From NCBI GenBank assembly GCA_902788805.1, contig CADALO010000016.1, forward strand, positions 1 to 63,070: a stretch of DNA of 63,070 bases, read 5' to 3'. The position numbers were made by a program, and so were the translations under genes. The notes under the pieces were generated by a model. The model was not told the DNA's origin, searched no databases, and saw only the letters and a list, made by a program, of their open reading frames with translations. This stretch comes from an uncultured Bacteroidota bacterium. Lineage in GTDB: Bacteria; Bacteroidota; Bacteroidia; Bacteroidales; P3. Shown one piece after another: positions 46,318-56,600 of this stretch (positions are counted from its first letter, which is position 1; each line of letters begins with the position of its first letter).

Positions 46318-47172
46318 ATGATAGTAAACAAGGATAAACAGGATAAGAGGAATTACCGTTTCGGTGACCATAGCCGTGTCGAGCGAGGAGAAAGGGATGA
46401 AAACCAATCGTTTCACGTGAAACATAGCAAGCCGGAGAAGCTGCAGATAGTAAGCGGTATGCGTCCGGTAATGGAGGCCATAGCAGCGGGAAAACAGATA
46501 GATAAAATAATGTTGCAGAGCAACTTGGAGGGTCAGCTTGCGCAGGAACTCAAAGCTATGATACGCGAGGCGGGTTTGCCGGTGCAGTATGTGCCGGCGG
46601 AGAAGCTGAACAGGATGACCGACAGCAATCATCAGGGTGTGGTGGCTACTATTTCACCCATAGTGTTTTGTGATTTTGCAGAGCTGCTGCAACGCCTGTT
46701 GGACGACGGCAAAACACCGTTTATCCTCCTTTTGGACCATATTACCGATGTGCGCAACCTGGGTGCCATAGTCCGCACGGCCGAGTGTGCCGGCATCGAC
46801 GCCGTGGTGGTGCCCGACCGTGGCAGTGCGCAGATCAACGAGGATGCGATAAAATGCTCATCGGGAGCCCTGCTGAGAATGCCTATATGCCGTGAGCAGA
46901 ATTTCAAGACTGTGCTCAATCTTGCCCGCCAGATGGGATTGACGGTATGCGCTGCAACGGAAAAAGGTGCAACGGACTATCTATCAGTGGATTTTACTCG
47001 GCCGATGCTACTCATAATGGGATCGGAAGACACAGGCATTTCATCAGATTTGCTCAAGTTGTCGGATGTCAGGGCACGACTGCCGATATGCGGCGACGTC
47101 CAGTCGCTCAATGTGTCGGTTGCCGCAGGTGTTTTTATGTATGAGATGATGCGTCAGCGCAACGTGAAATAG
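46318..47172 (+). CDS. rlmB: RNA 2'-O-ribose methyltransferase, RlmB/TrmH family (284 aa)
   Basis: SpoU-type methyltransferase that most likely modifies G2251 (E. coli numbering) of 23S rRNA. The N-terminal substrate-binding domain starts at IVSGMRPVMEAI. The SPOUT knot motifs are NLGAIVRTAECAGIDAVVV, LLIMGSEDTGIS and SLNVSVAAGVFMYE. The first about 40 residues are polar and low-complexity, longer than usual, and are where the parS-like site lies. Starts 22 nt after the LolD-like gene. Confidence 0.9.
   Translation: MIVNKDKQDKRNYRFGDHSRVERGERDENQSFHVKHSKPEKLQIVSGMRPVMEAIAAGKQIDKIMLQSNLEGQLAQELKAMIREAGLPVQYVPAEKLNRMTDSNHQGVVATISPIVFCDFAELLQRLLDDGKTPFILLLDHITDVRNLGAIVRTAECAGIDAVVVPDRGSAQINEDAIKCSSGALLRMPICREQNFKTVLNLARQMGLTVCAATEKGATDYLSVDFTRPMLLIMGSEDTGISSDLLKLSDVRARLPICGDVQSLNVSVAAGVFMYEMMRQRNVK
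46409..46424. promoter_or_regulatory. parS-like ParB-binding site within rlmB
   Basis: CGTTTCACGTGAAACA. The general bacterial parS is TGTTTCACGTGAAACA; 15 of 16 positions match, and 14 central bases form a perfect palindrome. It occurs inside the rlmB coding region, in its variable N-terminal part. I see no other copy in the window. parS sites bind ParB for chromosome segregation and cluster near the origin. Confidence 0.75.
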
Positions 47173-47200
47173 GTCACGACTCTAAGCTTACAACAACAAG

Positions 47201-47232
47201 ACACCGCACGGTTTGTGTGGTGCCTTTTTTTT
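47201..47232 (+). terminator. Terminator after rlmB
   Basis: CACCGCAC/GTGTGGTG (47202-47209 with 47215-47222), loop of 5, then CC and T8. It ends the hutI-lolD-rlmB transcript. Confidence 0.85.
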
Positions 47233-47604
47233 GCTTTGTAAATGCGTTTGACAATCAGATGGCTAAGGGTGGAGATGTGTCTTTTATGATTTTTTAACTA
47301 AATTTTCAAAACTTTTTGTGCCTAATAATGCACTTATGGTTGTGAAATACTCTTCCTCGAGGGATGCTGATGTGAGTTGGGACGATGTGCAGACAAGAGG
47401 CGATTTTGAATTGCGTAAGGGATTGAAATTTAATGTAATGAATGGAATTTTAAACTTTTTATATATAATTTTATCAGAAAAAACTTTATAAAATGTTTTT
47501 TTTGTGTAACTTTGTAAGTTAGTTTAATACTGCCAAAACCGTTTTTGGCGGTGCTAATGTTGAATGCAATTGTATGATATAGAATAAAATAAAATAGTTA
47601 TTAT
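47233..47604. promoter_or_regulatory. Long AT-rich leader and promoter of the giant gene
   Basis: No gene seen. The -7 box TAACTTTG is at 47507-47514; no TTG at the usual -33 distance. Transcription from about 47520 would give a leader of about 85 nt before ATG 47605. The stretch 47280-47500 is strongly AT-rich with no obvious structure. Confidence 0.55.
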
Positions 47605-50600
47605 ATGAAAAAAGTATCATTGTTATTGGGACTGATTTTTCTGATTTCGGCATTTACGTCGCAGGGTCAGATTGTAACAAAGTACCAACAAGGATTTGAG
47701 GCAACTGGTGAGACTTCGTCATACACCGTTGTGCAAGGTTCGGCAGTGCCGGTGACGACAGTGGCATCGTCGGGTGAACGCTCGCTCAAGCTTTCGCAGT
47801 CGACGAGCAGTGAGGTTATCATTATGCTCGATACCCTTGACTTCACCGACAATGGCTCGTTCCAGCATTTCTATCTGGATTTTATGCACATTTGCGATGT
47901 CGACCCTGTGGCAACTGCCAGTGTGCTCGAAGTCGCCACCATCCAGATTCGTCTGGCCAGTGAAACCGATGCCCAGTGGCTCACCTTCACAGGTAACGAC
48001 CACTATGACAACTCGTGGGGCGGTGGTAGCACTGACTTTGTCGGAATGAACTCGTTCTCGATGCAGTCGTATTCCACGTGGATGGGTACGACAATCAACA
48101 ATACGTGGTGGAAACGTGAGCGTTTCAAATTCGCCACCAAGTTGACAGGTGTTACTCTGGCAGACAGAAAGGTGCTGATCCGATTCCGTTTGAACCGTCG
48201 CAGTGCCACCGCAACAGGAACAACGAATACGGGTTGGTACCTGGACAACATCAAGGTACAGTGCAGCCCCAACTCGATGCTTTTGCCTGTTATGACGATG
48301 GTGGATTATCCCGACCTTGGACTCACCCCCAACAGCCGCAGCACCCACTTGGCAGCTGATTTCGCCACTCCGTTGACGCAGGGTATGTGCTCGGATTCGA
48401 TTTATGTAGACTATCAGCTTGGCAGTGACGGGGTTGTGCGTCGCAAGACGATGACACCGGTACCGGGTGTGGCTGGTCGCTATGAGACCTATCTGCCTTT
48501 CTGTGGATATGATACGATTGTGAAATGGCGTATGATTGGTAAGGACAACTCGGTGAACCACAATATGACAAGTTTCCCGTCGGATATGACGACGTGGCAG
48601 CAATACAAGTGTATCCGCGGTAGGGAATCGAATAATTCAATATCTTTGGCATCAACGGGAACATCGACATCATTACCATTTCCCAATTTAGGAGACTTTA
48701 AGTGTGAAATGGTGTATGACAGTGCAGAGATGGCAGAGTTTTTCGGTCCGCAGAACACATATATCGGTCCGCAGGGCACCCATAAGATTCAGGCCGGTGC
48801 CATAACGCAGATACGTTTCCCTGTGGCGGCCAATATAACCAACTCTACGCGTAACCGCGTGGTCATTAAGATGAGGAATGTCGACAATGATTTCAGTTTC
48901 AATCAGAACAATGACTTTACATCGGATTTCCAGAAGTTGGTGTACGACTCGTCGTTGGTGATTACCCAAAACGCCCAGACGCTGGGTACCATTAACCTGC
49001 AGGATACTTTCTTCTATGCTGGCAAAGGCCTTGGTATAACGATTTATTGCGACAATACGAGCAATGACCCCACGCCAGTCAATGTTAGAATGATAAATGC
49101 ATATCAACAAGGTACACCTCAGGTGTTGAGAAAGGGCTCGCTTAAGAAAGGATATAATGCTACACACGGTTTTGATGTGTTTGGATCTTTCTTTGTCAAC
49201 GGCGAATTTGATATGAATCGCCCGAATTTCACACTTAGGGCCAATGCCAATGCACCGCTGCTGTATGACTGTGGTATCAGTGGATTCAGCTATCCCAATG
49301 ATACGACACCGGCTGTGGCGAATGTTAACAATAACGTGATTGTGACACTGAAAAACTATGGTGCCCAGACAATCAACTCTGTACGTATTTATTATAGTGT
49401 TGATAATGGCGTCCATCAGTATTTTGATTGGTTGGGTACTTTGTTAGGCGGTGGAACGGCAAACGTTACCATTAACACTACGCAGACATACACCGCTGGC
49501 TATCACGAGATGATTGCGTGGGTAGACGACTCGGTCTTAGCAGCTGGCGTGCGTTATCGAGACCACGAGCCGTTCAACGACACGTTGTGGACACGTTTTA
49601 TTGCCTGCGACGGTCCGATGCACGGCACTCGTGTTGTCGGAGGCTCGACTCCTGACTATCAGTCGTTGGAGAAACTGCTCTATGCTCTGAGCCAGTGCGG
49701 TGTTGACGGTCCGTTGACAGTCAAGTTGGCCCCAGGCTATTATTTGCCTCACACGTTCCCTGCCATTCCTGGCATATCGTCAACCAACTATGTCCGTTTT
49801 GAGCCGCTTTCAGGTGCTGTGACTTTTGTGTCGTCGATGCACGATACATCGCTGGTCAATTCACTTGTCAATCTGCAGCGTACACACCACGTGCGTTTCA
49901 AGAATATACATTTCTTGTCAAATGCTGCCAGCAATCCTGTGACTTATCTGGTGCGTATGGGTACCAACAGCGTAGGATGCCAGTTTGATAGCTGTTCATT
50001 CGCAGAGGTTCAGGGCGGTTCAATGTCTGAATCGTATATGGCTGCTTCGGCATTGCTTTATTCTGGTGGTGCAGATTCTTTGGTAGTCAACAATTGTACC
50101 TTCAATCGTGGTACGATGGGTATAAGCCTCGTTGGTCCTGCACAGGACAATATGGCACACGGAAGTATTGTGAGAGGCAATTACTTCCAGAATCAAGGTA
50201 CAAACAGTATGGTTATCCGCAACCAGATAGACGCTGTGGTTGACAGCAACAACTGCAATGAAGTATATGCCAATTCAAGTTATGCCATCCTACTGCAAGA
50301 CTGTAGTGGTGAGACAAAGGTGACGCGCAACACAGTGTATGTCACTTCTGGCGCTTCGTGTATAGGTGCTACACAGTTGTATGGTAGTGCCACTGGCTAT
50401 GCTATCATCGCCAATAATATGCTTGTCAGCAATGATGACGGTACATCCAATATGCTTACCACTCCGCTCAATATCATTACTGCCAATTATGCCAAGATTC
50501 TGTATAACTCGGTGAAGATGACCGCTCCGACACGTAGTGGTATCGCTGCTGCTACATTCGGCGGCGGTGTGCTGGAAAACAGTATGTTCTATAACAATAT

Positions 50601-53600
50601 TGTGGCTTGCTATGATACGTTGAACTTCGCGTTCAATTACATTCCTACCGAGGATGCAACAAATCTAATAGGATATAATATCTATTATTCAAGAGGCCCG
50701 CTGCTGAACAAGTACGATGGCATCAACTGCCTGTCGCTTACAAACTGGCAGACTCATTGTCCGACAGACGCCAACTCACAAGCCGTTAATCCAGCTTATT
50801 TGAACAGCACTCCTACGGACTTGCGTTCCTATAGCCAAAATGTAAAGGGACACGGTGTGCATTTCGACGATGTGACAATAGATATTTACGGAACGGCACG
50901 TGATCCGCAGGCTCCTTGCCTTGGTGCTTTCGAGTTCTCGTCACTGCCGTATGATTTTGAGATTTTGGAATTCCTTGAGCCGTATGATGAGTATTGCGAG
51001 GCTCCAGCAGCTGCTCCGTTGAGAGTGGTAATAAAGAATAGTGGTGTCAATGCTTACGATCCTTCAACAAGTTCAACCAATGTGCAATTATCGGTGTCGC
51101 GTAGCACCACACCTGGAGTCTTGGCTCCCGGTGCATCAGGCAATATGGTTATAAACCGTGTTATTCCTGCGCTTGACACGATTATCTTGAACACAACTAT
51201 AACCATACCTTTCCCAACGAATGGTATGCTGGATACAACCTATTCTCTGTATGCTTGGCTGACATCGACTATGGACCCCAACCCGGCCAACGATACAAAC
51301 TCTATGACGGTAACGTCACACTACCACGCTCCGGCTCCAGACAGTATCAATGTCAATTCAGACTATGGCGTACCGGCATCGGTCACAGCTACTGGTGGCC
51401 TGCAGACTTGGTATTCAAATGTCTATACTGCAAGTACGCAGCACAAATCGGAGGTCTATTGGTATGTGTCGCCTGAAAGCACAACACCTATATGGAGAGG
51501 TAATACCTTTGTGACTGACCCGCTTTACACAGATACAACCTTCTATATTCGCCAGAAACGTGATTACGGTTTGATTAAAATAACCGAGGTTCAGTTTAAA
51601 CAGAACCAGCCAGGTGTTACTTATCCTATGCCGTTGTGGATGAATGCATCGACAGCTGTTGCTATTGAGTTTACTAATGTCGGTGACTATCCGGTCAATC
51701 TGAAAGACGATACTGTGATGTTTGTCAGCAATACCAGCGGTTACAACAACAAGATATACAAATTCCCCAATGTCACAATACAGCCCGGTCAGTGCCTTGT
51801 GTTGCAATACAGATCTGGTGTCAATACTTCGGATTCAACAGTGACTATGTCGTCGGGAATAACACTCAATGCTCCGTCGCAGACACTTAATATAGGTATT
51901 ATTTACAGACATAAAGGTGTGATAGAAGACGCTGTGGCAATCAACCAGATAACCAACCAGACCCAGTGGACAAGCAAGAATGTCCCCAATACATCCTGGT
52001 TCGGCGAAGGCATTTTGCTGGTCGACAGTATACCGACTGCCGGTGTTTACCGTAAGAGCTGGCCGCAATATCCGTCATCGTTGACAGCATCTAACCTGCT
52101 GTGGCAGATAGCAGATGATTCACACAAGATGTCGCTCGGTAGACCTAATAAAAACCTTGTGCGCTACCACGATAACGGCTGCCTTGGTGAGGCCGCTCCA
52201 GTACATATCCATCTGATCAACCTGCCGAATGTCGATATGGCAGTGGATAATCTTAACCTTGAAGGTGGATGCGGTATGACGCAGACACCTATTACGGTTA
52301 ACGTTCATAACCGTGGTGCATATCCCAGTGGCCAGATTATTATGCATTACCGCGTGGACGGTCATCCGCAGTACAGCGGCCAGGCTCCTGCATTACAAAC
52401 AGGATGCGACACATTAACTGCTGGCGTAGGAGCAAGTTCCACGATTTCACATACCTTCAGTACAATTCCCGACTTTACTGTTGCTTCGGCATCGGTTGAT
52501 TTTGATGTCACAGTATGGGTAGAGAAGGTAGATGTAGACAATGCCGGTTTCAACGACACTGTAAGGTTGTCGCTTACCTCGATGTTTATGCCTACTTATG
52601 CAAATGTGAGACAATATGATACAGTTGAATATGATGGCACACTTACGATGCAGTCCATTACGCCTCCAACCGATTCCCTGGCTTGGTATGACCGTAATAT
52701 GATGCCTCTTGACACGTGCAATGTCTATACTACAGGCCATATGTATGTCGACGACACCTTCTATGTAACTACCTTTGGTGCTCACATTGAAAACACTCAT
52801 ATCGGGACATTGGCATCTTTGACATCGGCTACTGCTTTCCCGTCGCCGTATAATCCAAGGAAGAAGTATGTAAAGGAGCAGTATCTGTTCACGGCTGCAG
52901 AGCTTGCTGATGCAGGCTGTCGACCAGGTCCTATCCAGACAGTGTCGTTCTATCTTGATACAATAATGTCTTCTGCAGGTGTTATTACCTTCACAGATTA
53001 TACTATATCTTTTGGCACAACTTCTCAGGCTACATTCACTGCAAATAACGGATGGCTACCTGTGACGCAGCGCTACAGTGCAGACACATTGGTGCTTACC
53101 AATAGCACCAAGGGGTGGATAACTCACAATTTGCAATCTGCATTCCAGTGGAATGGTACTGATAATGTCGTCGTTCAGATAACACGTTCTATTGACCAGG
53201 CTATCACGCAGGGCGCAAAAACGCGTTTTACCGCAGCTGGTAACAATAAGGTTATTTACAAGAATGACGATAACAGCGACCTTGTATCGTTCACAGGCAA
53301 TGGATCACGCTCCGCCAATCGTCCCGATGTACTGTTCGGTTTCGTCGGCTATGGCTGCGAGGGACCGGCAAGACCGATTTATGTTACCGTTACGGGTACA
53401 CCTGCCGCAGATGCATACTTGTCGTGGTGTGCAGCAGATACACTGCCGTTTACATCGTGCGACAGCACCAACATCAATGTGGAATTGAAGAATATGGGTG
53501 TCCAGACTCTCACATCCTACACTATTGATTATTGGATTGACACACTGCACGGTGTTTATAACGGAACGACAAGCCTTGATAACGGAGTTTCACAGGATGT

Positions 53601-56600
53601 AACGATAGCAAGTCATCTCTTCACTCCTGGACGTCACACGTTAAGGGCTATTGTAAACGTGGCTGGCGATACGGTGCAATCAAACGACACGGTTTCGCGA
53701 ATGATTAATGTACGTTTCTGCGGTGGCAATTATTCAATTGGCCCCAATGGAATGTTCGCTAATTTCACAACTGCAATCGACACACTGAATAATGCAGGTA
53801 TTGACGGCTCCGTTGTTTTCAATGTGGAAAAAGGCACATACAATGAACAGCTTGTTCTTGGACCGATTGACGGCTCTTCGGCAATCAACCAGGTGACATT
53901 TAAGGGTATTGAGAACTATCGCGACAGTGTCGTGTTACGATTCGCTCCTACGAATACCAATAACTATGTAATTAATATTGATGGTGCGGAATTTGTCAAT
54001 TTTGAATGGATGACATTATTGGGCAGAGGTACAGGCAACTACTCCAATGTTGTATCTATTGTCAACTCCAGACAGCTTCATTTCAAGAATGCCGAAGTTC
54101 GTGTCAAGGGAGGATTGAATAACATTAACGCATCGGGTATTATCGTTGGTCCTGGTGTCAACGCTTTGTACATTGAGAACTCTATACTGGACAGCGGTTA
54201 CTATGCTGTGAGAAGTACTGTTACTGACCCAGGTGCAACCGAGGGTGTCTACATCACTAACAATACCATCAGAAACTTTATGTTTATGGGTGTTTATTTG
54301 CGTAAAGTCAATGATGTATACATTGTGAACAACCATATTATTACAGGAGCTGCTTCAAATGGCAAGCCTTTGACTGGCATATTTGTCGCTCAGCACGACG
54401 GACCGGCTACTATCGAGCGCAACTTCATTTCTATTTACGACAACTTCACCGGAGCAAAGACCGGTATCAAGGTCGTTAATGTGGTCGGCTCAAATGCAAC
54501 CAGGACCCACATTCATAATAATATGTGCGCAATCTATGGAAATACCAATGGTACATCGTCGGGTATCTCGATTGATAGTAGTAATTGGGTTAATGCTTAC
54601 TTCAACTCTTGTCAGGTATATGCAGGTACCGGCTCGCAGGGACAGAACACCAAGGCAATGTATGTAGGAACCACAAGTTCTGACATATATATTATGAATA
54701 ACATATTCTCTAATATCAGTGCTGGTTATGCATACTACGTCCAGTTGGCAGCAAACGTTGCCAATTCCGACTACAACGACTACTACTCATCGGCAGAGCA
54801 CAGACTCGTTTACTGGGGAGGCAACGAGATAGATACATTCCAAATTCTACAGCAAACCAATGGTATGGATAACCATTCTATGAATGAGAAACCATACTTC
54901 ATTTCGCCCAACGACTTGCATCTGTCCTTTGGTACCTTCTGTGAGCGTGCCCAGTACAACACTGAGGTTCCTCTCGACATTGATGGTGTAATCCGTCCTC
55001 AGATTCCTAACCCCTGTATGGGTGCCCACGAGTTCTCTCGTTTCAATCACAACACAGGTATTCTGGAAATTCTCAAGCCGGGTCTGAAGACTTATGCCAC
55101 TCAGACAACAGGCTTCACGGATAATGTTGAAAGTGATACGCTATGGGTTGTGGTCAGATTCACCAACGACGGTACTTCTACAGAGAGCAACCTGCGCTGG
55201 TGGGCCGAAATCAAAGGCGTTAATCCCACGCTGCGTTCAACCGATCGCTTCTTTGATGAGGTATTGCCTCAAACCAACATCACCGACTCCAACTTCATCT
55301 TGATGCCAATAGGTATTATAGATACACAAACCGTTATCGTACACTTCCCGTTGGTCGGTGACAGCGTGCCTGAGAACAACGTTCTTGAAAAAGACTTCTT
55401 CCTTGATCCTGCCTATAACTTGATGGCTGAGAATGTTTTGATTCACGACTCTATTGGATGCCGTTTGCAGAATACTCCCGTAGGTATCAAGGTAAAGAAT
55501 GTAGGTCGCAAGACATTCACTGCAGGAACAGTGGTTCCGATTGGATTCCAGGCTATCCTGAATACAACGGGTGTAACTGTATCCACTTTGCCTACATCAT
55601 TTGTTGAAAACGTTACTCTTCCTGTCGATGTTGAGCCTAATGCATCTGTAACGCTCGACTTGCAGCAGACTGCCAACCTCTATCCTACAGGCAACGATAA
55701 AGATATAGTGGTCCGTGCGCGCGCGTGGTCATCATATCAGTACGACCAGAAACAATACAATGATACGACGAACTATGTCAACCACAATTCCTACTACACT
55801 CCGCGTGCACCTATAGGCGTTGACCTCCATATACCTTATGCAACCTGGGACACTATATTCGCTTCGCAGACTGACTATCCGCCAACTGGCGCACCGATAC
55901 ACGCCAATATTCGTTGGCACCGCGACTCTACCGAGGCTCCATACTTCACCTCCAACAACTACGCTCGTTCTTGCTGGTGGGAGACCCCGCAGTATTTCTA
56001 CGACTCGACCTACTACCTCTCTTGCATCCGTACTCACGGTCAATATGCTTGTACCAGCTACTATAGCCCTGTCCACGTTTACCTCAATCCTCGTGTACCA
56101 GTCGATATGGCAGTACTTGATGTCGTTGAACCTGTCGGAACACGCGTCTATATGACTGACGACTCCGTCAAGGTGTCACTCATCAACTATGGCTCGCAGC
56201 CTGTTACCAACATCCCCGTTGTGTACCAGTTGTTCAACCACTCCAATACGCTGCTCCAAGAGGTGCGTGAAGTCTGCCCGGCGACCATACAACCCGACTC
56301 TGTATATGTATTCAGTTTCGACTCGTTGCTCAGCATTCCCACTTGGTCAAGCACCAACAGCTACCATTTGCGTGTATGGACTGATATGCCGAACGAGAAT
56401 GTGCGTCTGAACGATACCCTTCGCAATTTCTCATACTTCTATGCTACTCCCGATAATATCTATAATGAGGTCAATGTTGGTCAGAAACCTGGTCTCGACA
56501 TTACCCGCGTCGCTTTCAGTTCTCTTGACAACGACGTTTCGCCGTCGGGCAACAAGTATATCAACTTTGTAAATGCAACCCTCCAGACTTCTGCCATCAA

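Noticed and set aside
55094..55303. Short frames inside the 3995-residue gene
   Set aside because: The large frame is continuous with a signal peptide and sorting domain; the others are Thr/Ser/Arg-rich shadows.
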